DNA from: Lucinisca nassula
Taxonomy: Eukaryota > Mollusca > Bivalvia > Lucinida > Lucinidae
Direction of reading: 5' to 3'
Assembly (NCBI GenBank): GCA_963580285.1
Contig: OY757010.1
Location: forward strand, 214,366,138 to 214,430,137
DNA: 64,000 bases
This document shows positions 22,294 through 31,649 of the stretch, piece after piece. The notes beneath the pieces were generated by a model. That model made no database searches and was not told where the DNA came from. It saw only the letters and a list, made by a program, of their open reading frames with translations. How positions within the stretch are numbered: the first letter of the stretch is position 1; every line of letters begins with the position of its first letter. Position numbers and translations under genes: made by a program.

Positions 22294-22514
22294 CCCATTT
22301 AGTACCAGAAACTCCAAAACGGTTCACTGGCAAACAGTGCAGGCCCAGATCAGACGCCGCAGAATGCGGCGTCTGATCAGGGCCTACACTGTTTGTGAAA
22401 AGTTCAGTCATTTTCCAAATAAAATTTTGAAGAAAAAACAACCTGACACCCCTGAATTTTGAAATAGACTCCTGGTATATATAAGGTGGAAGATTCTATT
22501 TGGTACAAAAAGGG
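22294..22514. mobile_element. piggyBac-type palindromic MITE, TTAA-flanked
   Basis: TTAA flanks at 22290-22293 and 22515-22518. Termini are CCCATTTAGTACCA and TTTGGTACAAAAAGGG. The off-centre core GGCAAACAGTGCAGGCCCAG to GGGCCTACACTGTTTG has the perfect tip CGCCGCAGAATGCGGCG. It ties the GCAAACAGTG hairpin family to TTAA-type termini. Confidence 0.85.
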
Positions 22515-22608
22515 TTAAAATGAACAGGATCAGTTGAGATTTAGCTTCAGATAAGGTGGGATACTGAGGATAACCTGGGGATAAGTTCTCTTATTTCTCC
22601 ATTAACAC

Positions 22609-22672
22609 ATGTTGAAGGTGCTTGTTGGAGATGCCTCGATCAGGCAGTTCTAACGACTACCCACAACGTAGT
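22609..22672. repeat. Degraded MITE hairpin core
   Basis: TGCTTGTTGGAGATGCCTCG to TCTAACGACTACCCACAAC; the arms are only partly complementary. Confidence 0.55.
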
Positions 22673-22740
22673 TTCTATAAAGAAATAAGGAAAATTATTC
22701 CTGTTTATCCATGTCACTCCCCATCACCTGGAGCTGTGGT

Positions 22741-22993
22741 TCAGGGCCCAGTTGTTCAAAATTAACAACATTGTTAGTTAACAAATTGTTAAAGCTCTTA
22801 AGATTTAATATGGCAAATTTACCAAATGTTTTGCTGAAAAAATGTGAGCAGCTTTTGCATATGCAAAAGCTGCTCACTTTTTTTTCAGCAAAAATACTAC
22901 TGTATTACATATTTAACTTAATAGAGTTGTTAACATTTTGTCTGCGAATGAGCTCGTTAAGCTAATGATGGTTTCAACAACTGGACCCTGAAT
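22741..22993. mobile_element. MITE, TIR CAGGGCCCAGTTGTTCAAA, with nested palindrome
   Basis: The TIRs pair CAGGGCCCAGTTGTTCAAA with GTTTCAACAACTGGACCCTG. The centre has a perfect palindrome built on GTGAGCAGCTTTTGCATATG flanked by TTTGCTGAAAAA and TTTTTCAGCAAAAA. A sister copy at 37913-38108 lacks that inner palindrome; a truncated sister at 26128-26290 has it. Confidence 0.85.
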
Positions 22994-23028
22994 GACATGC
23001 CACTCTGCAACTCAGTCAGATGTCCCTC

Positions 23029-23216
23029 TGCTTGTTTGTTTGATTTGATGTTTAATTTCCCCATCAACAATATTTAGGTCATTTTGGAGACATTGCTTTC
23101 AACTTTGTGGGACTTTTACCCAACATTCAGATAAAATGACATCTCAAGGCCTGCCACCCAATGAAACTAATAGGATCTTTTTGCATGCATGGTCTGACTC
23201 GTACCACTTTGCCTGG
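23029..23216 (-). mobile_element. GACGTTAAA-SINE, truncated copy
   Basis: Reverse-strand copy of the 300-bp SINE described at 35091. The tail TTTGTTTGTTTGATTTGATG is at the left; the head is lost where the sequence passes directly into the LINE remnant at about 23217. Confidence 0.75.
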
Positions 23217-24600
23217 ACACAAAGCTCCAACACTGTTCTCTGCCATGCTCACAGATGCTTTCCAGGACAGTGTCAATGGTATAGCTATTAGGTATGGCTT
23301 TGATGGGAAGATTTTCAACCTTAGAAGGTTGCAAGCCAAATCGAAGGTGCAGACAGAGGTGCAAGAAGAGTTCCTCTTTGTGGATGACATGGCAAAGGGT
23401 GCTCCAACAGAAGAGAAGATGCAAAAAGGTATAGATCAAGTACATGGCTCCTGTGATAGCTGTGACTTCACAATCAGCATCAAAAAGACTGAGGTGGTCT
23501 ATCAACCAGCCCCTGGCAAGTCTTACAAGAAACTCACCCTCACAATGAAAGGTCAAAGACTGCAAGCCGTAGATAAGTTCACCTACCTTGGGAGCACACT
23601 GTCATGTTTATGTTAGGATTGCCGAAGCTAGTGCAGCATTTGGCCGACTAAAGGGTAGTACAGTCGACTTCGATGGCTTGAACACCGATGGCTCGTTTAC
23701 CATGGTTGAGTCGAACCAGTTTTTGAGTCCCTAGGCAATTCCTCTGCATAAGAAAAAGTGTGGGATAATTAAGGAGATTTTTGACTTTTATCTTGCAAAT
23801 GTATGCTGTGTGTACTCATTAGAATCGCCTCAATGAGGCGATTCTAATGAGTACACACAGCATACATTTATGTTACAGAACACCGAAAAGAAGTCCAAAA
23901 GTCCCCCCGTTATGTTTTCTGGAAGTATGCAACATTGACTTGAACTACCGCTGTCTCGAACAAATTGCCATGGTCCCAAAGGGGTTCGAGCCACCGAAGT
24001 TCTACTGTATTTTGGATCAAAGAGGAATCAGGCTTGACACAAAGCTGAAAGTTGCTGCCAACACTATGATATGAAACACGGAAGTTTACCAATGGCACAC
24101 CAAAAGACCTCTCCATACAAGCTGTGTTAGAAAACTTGTAAAGATTAATTGGCAAGACAGGAGTCCTGAAAAGGGCAGGGGTGCAGAGTGTTCATACTCT
24201 TCTGAAACTGGCACAGTTAAGATGGACAGGCCATGTTACCAGGATGCCTGATGAACGGTTGCCAAAGAAAATCCTCTTTGGAGAATTAGAAACAGGCAAA
24301 TGCTCCCATGGTGGTTAGAAGAAGTGTTACAAGGACACTCTCAAATCCTCCCTCAGAGACTACAACATACCAACAGAATCATGGGAACAAATTGCACAGG
24401 ATAGAGCAAAGTAGCAAGGCCTCATCAGAAGGGGTGCTAGTGAATATGAGGCAAAAACTATCAGCGAAACTGGACAGAAATGTGCACAGTGCAAAAGCCA
24501 GAGCTAAGAAATCACAAACAGAGCCATCTTCCTCTAACCTCTGTTGCTCTATCTGCAACAGACAGATCAGAGCTATAATTAGTCTCATGAGCCATCACAT
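23217..24600 (+). pseudogene. Decayed non-LTR retrotransposon (reverse transcriptase C-half)
   Basis: Translation gives DAFQDSVNGIAIRYGFDGK, FNLRRLQAKSK, FLFVDDMAKGAPTEEKMQKG, ISIKKTEVVYQPAPGKS and DKFTYLGSTLS, the RT motif C region and thumb of a common animal LINE group, with FVDD where FADD is usual. After a stop, RIAEASAAFGRLKG continues, a MITE intervenes (23661-24007), and RGIRLDTKLKV, LAQLRWTGHVTRMPDERLPK, KDTLKSSLRDYNIPTESWE and GASEYEAKTISE follow with frameshifts and stops. The 5' part (endonuclease, first RT motifs) is absent. It is an old, 5'-truncated, inactive copy. Confidence 0.9.
23661..24007. mobile_element. Tc1/mariner-type MITE inside the LINE remnant, TA target
   Basis: 347 bp flanked by TA (23659-23660 and 24008-24009). 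Termini are CAGTCGACTTCGATGG and CCACCGAAGTTCTACTG, which reverse-complements to CAGTAGAACTTCGGTGG. Excising it with one TA rejoins the LINE frame (GRLKGS to DQRGIRLD). The hairpin core 23797-23870 (TGTACTCATTAGAATCGCCT and complement) lies exactly in the middle, 136 and 137 bp from the ends. Confidence 0.85.
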
Positions 24601-24629
24601 TAGCATTTCTCCCTTGTGATTATGATTGG

Positions 24630-24785
24630 TTATTGTCAGTAATGACAAACTATTATAGATCAGGATCTGCATTGTTTGTCATGCATTTAATGAATTGAAC
24701 AACTGCTTTAAACCAAGTAATCTGATTAGTTGATAGTCAGAAATGGATGTGGCAAATTAACTTATTCAGCAGTATAAGGGTTAAA
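24630..24785. mobile_element. Relic of a TTAA-type palindromic MITE
   Basis: AATGACAAACTATTATAGATCAGG to ATTCAGCAGTATAAGGGTTAA, resembling the right half of the element at 36925-37128. The left half is lost. Confidence 0.5.
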
Positions 24786-24983
24786 ACTGCATTCTCATTT
24801 GTATGAATTTTGGTCAGTCTGATACAGTTTGTTATACAGTTATATTTTATGTAAGCTGAAACAAAGCAGGTTATTGAAAATGATAATTTTATTGCAAATT
24901 ATACAATCAGACTTTGTGTCCAACTATTGGGAAGGCCTGCGGTCCTTGAAGCAGGTAAGGGTAGAGGGAGATTTTCCTTGTAT

Positions 24984-25591
24984 TTCAGCTAAAATAAGGC
25001 TGGACATTACATGTGAATCATCTGCTGGGCAAAATAAGGCTTGACATGAATCATCTGCTGGGCAAAATAAGGCTTGACATGAATCATCTGCTGGGCAAAA
25101 TAAGGCTTGACATGAATGATCTGCTGGGCAAAATAAGGCTTGACATGAATCATCTGCTGGGCAAAATAAGGCTTGACATTACATGTGAATCATCTGCTGA
25201 GCAAAATAAGGCTTGACATTACATGTGAATCATCTGCTGGGCAAAATAAGGCTTGACATTACATGTGAATCATCTGCCTAGCAATAAGGCTTGACATTAC
25301 ATGTGAATCATCTGCTGGGCAAAATAAGGCTTGGCATTACATGTGAATCATCTGCCTAGCAATAAGGCTTGACATTACATGTGAATCATCTGCTAGGCAA
25401 AATAAGGCTTGACATTACATGTGAATCATCTGCTGGGCAAAATAAGGCTTGACATTACATGTGAATCGTCTGCTGGGCAAAATAAGGCTTGACATTACAT
25501 GTGAATCATCTGCTGGGCAAAATAAGGCTTGACATTACATGTGAATCATCTGCTAAGCAGAGGATTCACATGTAATGTCAAGCCTTATTTA
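24984..25591 (+). repeat. 33/40-bp minisatellite closed by an inverted unit
   Basis: About fifteen tandem units built on GGCAAAATAAGGCTTGACAT plus GAATCATCTGCTG; a short (33-bp) form runs first and a long (40-bp, extra TACATGT) form later. The last unit is followed by its own reverse complement (25562-25591, GATTCACATGTAATGTCAAG), making a terminal hairpin of about 30 bp per arm. ORFs across it are by-products. Confidence 0.95.
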
Positions 25592-25685
25592 GTGTGAAAG
25601 ATGTCTTAAAAAGTCAGATTGTTGTCTGCTCAAGGAATTAATGTAGTAATTGAAGGGTTAATGGATGAGGGTTGATTGTGATTGT

Positions 25686-26060
25686 AATTGAGTTGTCAAA
25701 AAGTCTAGTAATCAAAGTTCTAGTTATCAAAGTCCTAGTTATCAATACTAGTAACTAAAATTCTATTAATCACTTCTAGTGACCAAAGTTCTATAGTTAT
25801 CAGGGTTCTAGTGATCAAGGTTCTAGTTATCGTAGTTCTAGCCATCAAAGCTCTTGTTGTCAGACTTCTTTGTATAAGCGTTCTTACGACCAAAGTTCTA
25901 GTTATCAGTGTTCTAGGGACCAAACTTCTTGTTCTCAAAGTTCTATGTCCAAAGTTCTAGTTCTCAGAGTTCTAGTGAACAAAGTTCTAGTTATCAGAGT
26001 TCTAGTGACCAAAGTTATAATAATCAGAGTTCTTGTGACCAAAGTTCCTGTTATAGGAGT
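25686..26060 (+). repeat. 15-bp degenerate minisatellite
   Basis: About twenty-four copies of CAAAGTTCTAGTTAT with substitutions. The period is a multiple of three, so several frames stay open (SSSYQSSSDQS on +), which is not coding evidence. Confidence 0.9.
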
Positions 26061-26127
26061 TTCACCGTCTTTGCCATGCTTTTCTTATCTTCCTCCAACT
26101 CTCTTTATCAGCATCACCTGGGTCACT

Positions 26128-26415
26128 TTGTTCAAAGCATTGTTAGCTTAACAAGCTCGTTAGTGGTCAAATTGTTGACTGTTCTGGCAAGTACATTGTT
26201 GAATATTCTGTTATTTTTTGCTGAAAAAAATGTGAGAAGCTTTTGCATTTGCAAAAGTTACTCACATTTTTTCAGCAAAAATACTTTTTTGATAGAAAAT
26301 TCTGTTAACAAATAGTGCAGGCCCTGATAGACGCCCCATTCTGCGGCATCTGATCTGGGCCTGGACTGTTTGCCAAGGTACCCCTTTAGGATTTTCCGGC
26401 ATGCAATGGGTTAAA
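26128..26415. mobile_element. Composite MITE relics directly upstream of exon C
   Basis: A truncated relative of the GTTGTTCAAA MITE with its inner palindrome (GTGAGAAGCTTTTGCATTTG) at 26230-26285 runs into a GCAAACAGTG-family palindrome (26310-26415, CTGTTTGCCAAGGTACCCCT to GCATGCAATGGGTTAA). It ends 31 bp before the exon C acceptor region. Confidence 0.7.
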
Positions 26416-26446
26416 CAGGGACTGTACTTTGTCTTATATTGTCTAG

Positions 26447-26541
26447 ATTGGAGACGAGACAGGTCAGATGACGGCACAGATGAACCTTGCAGACTTGAAA
26501 TTAGTTCTAGGTATCCGCAGTGCTCCTGGAGAACATGCCAG
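26447..26541 (+). CDS. GPSM2: GPSM2/LGN exon C: last TPR helices
   Basis: 95-nt exon between acceptor TTGTCTAG (ends 26446) and donor GTAAGC (26542). It starts in phase 0, directly continuing exon B, and reads IGDETGQMTAQMNLADLKLV then LGIRSAPGEHA. The NLADLKLVLG segment matches the C-terminal capping helices of the LGN TPR domain (family form NLSDLQMVLG). It ends with a split codon (AG). A palindromic MITE relic lies directly upstream (about 26310-26415) and a SINE 145 bp downstream, so the exon sits in a narrow island of unique sequence. Confidence 0.92.
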
Positions 26542-26685
26542 GTAAGCAAGTTTTGTCACATTATACATCACAACCTCTTTATATCACATCCGAGAGTGTA
26601 ATAACGCCATGTAATATTTTCGATAATCCACTAGTAGATTAAATATGCAAATTAGCTAGATACGTCCTGTAACGTTACATGTACA

Positions 26686-26982
26686 TTGTTTGATTTGAGG
26701 TTTAACGTCCCCGTCAACACTGTAAAGGTCATTTTGGAGACGTTGCTTCCAATTTTGTGGGACTTTTACCCAACATTGAGATGAAATGACATCTCAAGCC
26801 CTGTCGCCCAATGAAACCAATAGGGTTTATTAGCATGGACGGTCCGCCTCTCACCGCGGTTTCTGGACAGGCTTAGATCCTCTAAGCGGTTTACCAGTAC
26901 TAGTGTGCGGGCCGGATTCAGCTCTGCGTGGAAGCATCATGCAGCCCATATATTTCTTCAAGCCCCTATGGGCGGGGGCTTT
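26686..26982 (-). mobile_element. GACGTTAAA-SINE, full length, with 12-bp TSD
   Basis: Minus-strand copy (tail at the left). It is flanked by direct repeats GTTACATGTACA at 26674-26685 and 26983-26994, showing retroposition. Confidence 0.9.
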
Positions 26983-27111
26983 GTTACATGTACAACGTCC
27001 ATAACAACGTCGCATTTACTAATGGCGGGATATTGACATTTTTATTAAACAATTGTGAATAAAATACGTTTTAAATGTCATATGATAAATAGAATCTTGC
27101 ATTCGTACTAA

Positions 27112-27222
27112 TGTATTATCGAATTTATTAAACTCGTTGAGGAAAAGGGATAAAATGCTCGGCAAAGCCTCACATTTTATCCCTTTTCCTCAACTTGTTT
27201 AATAAATTCGATAATACATGAA
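27112..27222. repeat. Very long near-perfect palindrome (~48-bp arms)
   Basis: Left arm ATGTATTATCGAATTTATTA to AGGGATAAAATG, right arm the reverse complement with two or three differences, loop of about 15 nt (CTCGGCAAAGCCTCA). Probably a foldback MITE; outer TIRs not found. Confidence 0.85.
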
Positions 27223-27452
27223 CACTCATGTAAGGTCCTCTTTATATTAACGTTAATAATAACAGGGATTTGGATACACCACAATTTATAGATGGATCTC
27301 GTGTGTAGATTACAAGGTAAAAATGACAATAATTGGTCATTATTTTTCTTCATAGTTTACTTTTGTTATACTGCAAAGAAATTCCCAAGCTTTTGCTTGG
27401 ACATTGCAAGGGCAGTTATTTTCCATATACACCACAAGCAAAACTATCTTAC

Positions 27453-27492
27453 CTTCTCGTGATTGCCTTCGCTGAATCGCAATGTCAGCCAT
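27453..27492 (-). CDS. Possible first coding exon of an unidentified minus-strand gene
   Basis: On the minus strand, CTCAAGATGG (a good Kozak context, and an AAGATGG motif common near metazoan promoters) opens MADIAIQRRQSRE, followed by G|GTAAGATAG, a consensus donor. This looks like a short first exon nested antisense in a GPSM2 intron. I do not recognise the protein start, and found no convincing phase-compatible second exon on the minus strand at lower coordinates. The chance of ATG plus a donor occurring at random is not small. Confidence 0.25.
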
Positions 27493-27911
27493 CTTGAGTT
27501 TACTGCAGTTGGAAAAATAAGCAAAGTAATTTCATGCACGATAATAATTTCCAGCCTATTGATTTATAAATAGTAACTATTGATTGTTTTTCAGTTGTTG
27601 GGTACTTTATTTCATTGTTTTCCTTTATAAAACTGTCATTCCAACATTTCCCCACTGAGCAACGTGATCGCTGCAGAAAGGCACGTTTGATGACTTCCCA
27701 TGTAAACATGTACTTCTGACGATGTCCGTTACAAAAGCATCCTTTAGAAAACATTGCAAAACTGTACCAAATTTCGTCAAACAGCTTTCCATTATAACAA
27801 ATCAGTTATTTTGATTCTTTTGATTCATGGGATCATATTCCCCACCAGATGCGTCATTTGCCCTCGCCTTATGGCTCAGGCAAATATCCCTCCAAGACAG
27901 AATATAAGAAT

Positions 27912-28053
27912 CTGATATGGGGTTCTGTTGTAGATGAGCGTTTCCAATCCGAGGGATGACCGTGCTGAACGGAACTGAGGCTACGCCGAGGTTCCGCTCA
28001 TCACGGTCATCCCGAGGGTTGGAAACGCCCATCTACAACAGAACCCCATATTG
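27912..28053. repeat. GC-rich near-perfect palindrome (~50-bp arms)
   Basis: ATATGGGGTTCTGTTGTAGA to GGGATGACCGTG on the left and its reverse complement on the right, with only a few mismatches, around a ~40-nt loop. 27493-27911 is otherwise unremarkable and 28054-28405 holds nothing I recognise. Confidence 0.85.
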
Positions 28054-28411
28054 GATTCTTTTTCTTGCACAACACCGGTTAGTTTTGACAGCTCGCACAT
28101 GTATATTGTTTACAAAATAAGAGTAGTGCGGAAGTAGTTCCGGCAGTTGAATAGAATTGAAGAGCATTTATGTTAGTTGCCTGGGTCGGAACACCAGGGT
28201 CAGAACATAAATTTCTATCCCAGGGTAAAATCATGGATTTCCTTGTCTGGTGTGCAAGAAAATATGATCCCATGTTCCCCGTCAAGATTCAAAATAACTT
28301 ATTATGTTTTCATTGATATAATATTGTTGCTCAATCATTCTTTGAAGTTGTCGCTTTGAGAAATTGTTTCATCCAAGTTGCACAAAGATCTGTCTCCATT
28401 ATCAGCAGGGC

Positions 28412-31115
28412 TATATCTATCTATCTATCTATATATCCTGCAGCACCCTCTCGCGAGGATTATGTGCAGCTGCGCGCGTCAGAAAAAGAAAAGTGTGATA
28501 GAAGAAAAAGTATTAGATTTTAGGAGAATTGAAAGTAAAAACAGTGTTAGTAAAGTAGAGATTAAAAGCAGATAAAAACAATGTTTCACGGTTCATGGCA
28601 TTGGGTGATGGAGGGTGCATATGGTCGATCTGAAAGAATCCAGATCGGAGCACACAACAGCATGAGGGGGAAGGTGATTCCATTGTACCACAGCCAAGGG
28701 GAAGAAACTGTATTTATAGTAACTGGCAGTAGTAGGGATTTGAATATAGTGCATAGTATGCATGTTTTTAGTAGTTCTGATTGGATGTCGGATGTATGTA
28801 GGGAGCGGAATCTCGACAAGACTATATACTATCTTGTAGAACAATAGGAGGCGAGTATCTGCCCGCCTCTGTTCCAATGATCTCCATTCCAGGGTATTAA
28901 GCATCTGGGTCACACTACTATATGAAGAGTAGTCATGTCTGACCCGTCTAGCTGCTCTTCTTTGGACTTGCTCAACCTTGTTTATATTTGACTGGGTATA
29001 TGGGCTCCACACAGGGGAGGCATACTCAAGCTGGGGCCTAACAAGGGTATTATAAGCTGTTTCACGTATGCCTTGATGTTTGGTGCGTATATTCCTACGT
29101 ATGAAGCCCAGGGTCCGATTTGCTTTGGTGGTCACGTTATGAATGTGGGTGTTCCAAGTTAAATCACGGCTAAACTCAAGGCCCAGGTACTTGGCATGAT
29201 CAGCCTCCTGGAGGACTTCACCGTGGAGAATGTAATTGTGTCTAATGGGTTCTTTAGAACGGGAAATGTGTAGGACCTGGCATTTACCCGGGTTAAATTC
29301 CATTTCCCAGTTCTTTTCCCAAGTTTCAAGCTTTTGGAGGTCCCTTTGCAATAAGGTACAGTCAGCATCACTGCGGACAGCCAAATATATTGCCGTGTCA
29401 TCTGCAAAAAGTCTGACCTGTGAGTGGATCTGCTCTGGTAGGTCATTGATGTATAAAAGAAACAGGATCGGTCCCAGTACTGATCCTTGGGGAACCCCAG
29501 ATGTGACCGGAATTTGGGATGAGGTTTCCCCCTCTAGGGCTACACGTTGAGTACGGCCAAAAAGGAAAGCTTTGATCCAGTTTAGGGTGTTTGAGGTTAT
29601 GCCATGTTGGTGCAGTTTGTGGAGTAATTTAATATGGCTAACCTTATCGAATGCTTTACTAAAATCCAGGAGTATCAGGTCAGTCTGGGTGTCTTGCTTG
29701 CAATTTTTTATGAAAGAGAAGAGTTTTTTCGTGGAAAATTTGGCAGAACTAGCCTCAGAAGGTTCAGAGGCATTTTCAGGTTTATCATTTAAACCAAGGA
29801 CATCAGCCAAGTAGTTGTCATAAGCCTGTTTTATTCTTGCTTTGACTAGATGTCGCATGTTTACAAAATGCTTCCTATCTTTGGGTCGTTTGGTAGATTT
29901 TTGCTTCTGATAAAGGGAGTCTCTTTTGCGAATTAAACGTTTTATACCTTGTGTGACCCAAGGAAGACTTTTTTTGGAGCCAAATTTCTTGCAGGGGACA
30001 TACTTTTGGAGGCCAGTATTGATAGAAGTTTTAAAAGAGATCCAAAGTTCTTCTACTGGCTTTAAGGAAGCATTTGCCAGGAATTCAGTCTTGACCTCCT
30101 CCATGTAGGTCTTGAATCCTTCCCAATTTGCTTTCCTATACAAAAAACTGGACCTAGGTACCTGCCGCGATTCAGCGGGCTTGGTAAGGACTTCGGATAT
30201 GACCATATCGTGGTCAGCTATGCCAGGGAACACCTGGATTTCCTTAACCAAGGTATAATTTGAGGTCAGAAATAGATCTAATACATTCCCCCCTCTAGTA
30301 GGCTGGGTAACAACTTGAACCAAGTTACAGTCATCAATCAATGAAATGAAATCTTCATAAAGTCTGGGGAAGTTACATCCAGGTTTGATTTCAGGGACAA
30401 AGTCATTTTTCCATGACAGTTTGGGGAAATTTAGGTCTCCAAGGACCCAAATATCACCATTTAGTGCCGTGGCCGAATTTAGAGAGCGCCTAAGTTCATC
30501 CAGACTGTACACATCATTTTCTTTGGGCCTGTAATAAGCAGCAATGTACAGTGATTTGCATCCTTCAAGTTCAACCTTAACCCATAATATTTCGCAGTCA
30601 GTGTGTAGCTGCCTCTGCTCAGTTGCAAGCATGGAATTGCGAATCAGTATAAACACACCACCGCCTTGAGTTTCTGAAGATCTGTCACGCCTAAATGGAG
30701 TATATCCTATAGACTGAGGAAAATACTCACTATCCAAATGATTTCCACGTAACCAAGATTCGGTGCCAACAACAATATCAGGATCATGATGCTCAAGTAA
30801 TGCATGGAACTCAGCTTTCTTTTTCACAAGCGACTGACAATTTAAGTTCAACACTTTAACAGTGCTCTTAGTTAGGAGACGGCCAATCATGTTTGATGCA
30901 CTTTTGACAGGTCTGATTTCTATGGTTGGGGAGGGTTCTTCGCTCAATACTGAAAAATGGTTTTCGGAAGTTACTGATGCAAAAGAGGTATTTGTACTAT
31001 GAGAGAAGTTTGTTTCAAAACAATTCAGACATGTCCATGAGAAGGAAGTTTCAATAGAATACGTATCATAAGTGTCCTCACCTATAAAAGAGAAAGTTCT
31101 TTGTAAGAGAACACC
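28412..31115 (-). mobile_element. CR1/Jockey-like LINE, 5'-truncated and internally deleted
   Basis: The ORF 28593-30947 supplies the domains. The low-coordinate side ends in an ATCT microsatellite (28412-28435; TAGA on the element strand), a plausible 3' tail. At the 5' side the frame is open to a stop near 31113 with no ATG, and encodes SWTCLNCFETNFSHS (around 31040), the end of a zinc-finger/PHD-like N-terminus seen in CR1-type ORF2 proteins. The 5' end is therefore truncated. I could not find target-site duplications. Confidence 0.8.
28593..30947 (-). CDS. LINE ORF2: endonuclease and partial reverse transcriptase
   Basis: 784 codons counted from a TTG; the first ATG is residue 20, and the frame is open further upstream. 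Residues ~30-245 are an apurinic-type endonuclease: NLNCQS (N36), TESWL (E63), YYRP, GDLNFP (170-175) and a terminal ADHD (~240). Residues ~420-600 are RT: LILLDFSKAFDKVSH (motif A), GVPQGSVLGPILFLLYINDL (motif B, ~485) and FADDTAIYL (motif C, ~514), then the thumb and a C-terminal stretch with RPQLEYASPVWSPY and VQRRAARRV. The linker KLFSFIKNCKQD passes at ~419 (genomic ~29690) straight into QTDLILLDF. The ~150-200 residues that normally hold RT motifs 0-2 are missing in frame. All catalytic residues that remain are intact, but the enzyme should be inactive. Confidence 0.92.
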   Translation of the reverse strand: MSEEPSPTIEIRPVKSASNMIGRLLTKSTVKVLNLNCQSLVKKKAEFHALLEHHDPDIVVGTESWLRGNHLDSEYFPQSIGYTPFRRDRSSETQGGGVFILIRNSMLATEQRQLHTDCEILWVKVELEGCKSLYIAAYYRPKENDVYSLDELRRSLNSATALNGDIWVLGDLNFPKLSWKNDFVPEIKPGCNFPRLYEDFISLIDDCNLVQVVTQPTRGGNVLDLFLTSNYTLVKEIQVFPGIADHDMVISEVLTKPAESRQVPRSSFLYRKANWEGFKTYMEEVKTEFLANASLKPVEELWISFKTSINTGLQKYVPCKKFGSKKSLPWVTQGIKRLIRKRDSLYQKQKSTKRPKDRKHFVNMRHLVKARIKQAYDNYLADVLGLNDKPENASEPSEASSAKFSTKKLFSFIKNCKQDTQTDLILLDFSKAFDKVSHIKLLHKLHQHGITSNTLNWIKAFLFGRTQRVALEGETSSQIPVTSGVPQGSVLGPILFLLYINDLPEQIHSQVRLFADDTAIYLAVRSDADCTLLQRDLQKLETWEKNWEMEFNPGKCQVLHISRSKEPIRHNYILHGEVLQEADHAKYLGLEFSRDLTWNTHIHNVTTKANRTLGFIRRNIRTKHQGIRETAYNTLVRPQLEYASPVWSPYTQSNINKVEQVQRRAARRVRHDYSSYSSVTQMLNTLEWRSLEQRRADTRLLLFYKIVYSLVEIPLPTYIRHPIRTTKNMHTMHYIQIPTTASYYKYSFFPLAVVQWNHLPPHAVVCSDLDSFRSTICTLHHPMP

Positions 31116-31379
31116 CTATTTTGGAACAGCTCTAAAGTCAAGAGGAAATCTTGAAAAAAATGTCAGAATCATAAAAAGTGTAGGAAATATGTGAAGGACA
31201 AGGGACAGGGGAGGCATAGGAAAATGAATGGAAGTGTCAGGCCTCATATTTTTTTCAGGCATATGCAGGATTTTAGGCTTTTAGGGCTTGAGTGTTCCTT
31301 GATTTTTTCTTGATTTCAGGCTTTTTAGATTTTGATTTTTCCTCCTATATTCTGTTTAAAATGACTATTGAACAGTTAT

Positions 31380-31580
31380 CCCCTGAATAAAATTATTTTG
31401 CTACACCCATTTCTGCCTATTCACCAATCAAATTATTTGATATAATGTATTCAAGTCACAAACTGCATTACAAACAGTGTAGATCCTGATCAGATGGCTT
31501 CTTCAGAAGCCATCTGATCTGGATCTACACTGTTTGCAAAGATTATGGTTGTCATATACAGCAGGAAGAGAGTTATGGCT
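31380..31580. mobile_element. Palindromic MITE, GCAAACAGTG family, TGGCTTC tip
   Basis: AAACAGTGTAGATCCTGATC with tip TGGCTTCTTCAGAAGCCA and complementary arm to CTACACTGTTTGCAAA. The left wing (TTGATATAATGTATTC) matches the inverted right wing of 36925-37128. 31130-31380 shows only AT-rich sequence. Confidence 0.75.
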
Positions 31581-31649
31581 GCAAAATCAGGTCTTTTGGG
31601 CTTTGAAAATCTTGGTTAGTATGAGGCCTGAAATGTAGAAAATGAAGAA

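Noticed and set aside
24984..25591. CRISPR-like array of regular direct repeats
   Set aside because: Units are directly tandem with no unique spacers, in a eukaryotic intron; it is a minisatellite.
25735..26315. Ser/Gln-rich and Arg/Thr-rich frames resembling a low-complexity protein
   Set aside because: They follow a 15-bp minisatellite whose period is a multiple of three, which keeps frames open without selection.
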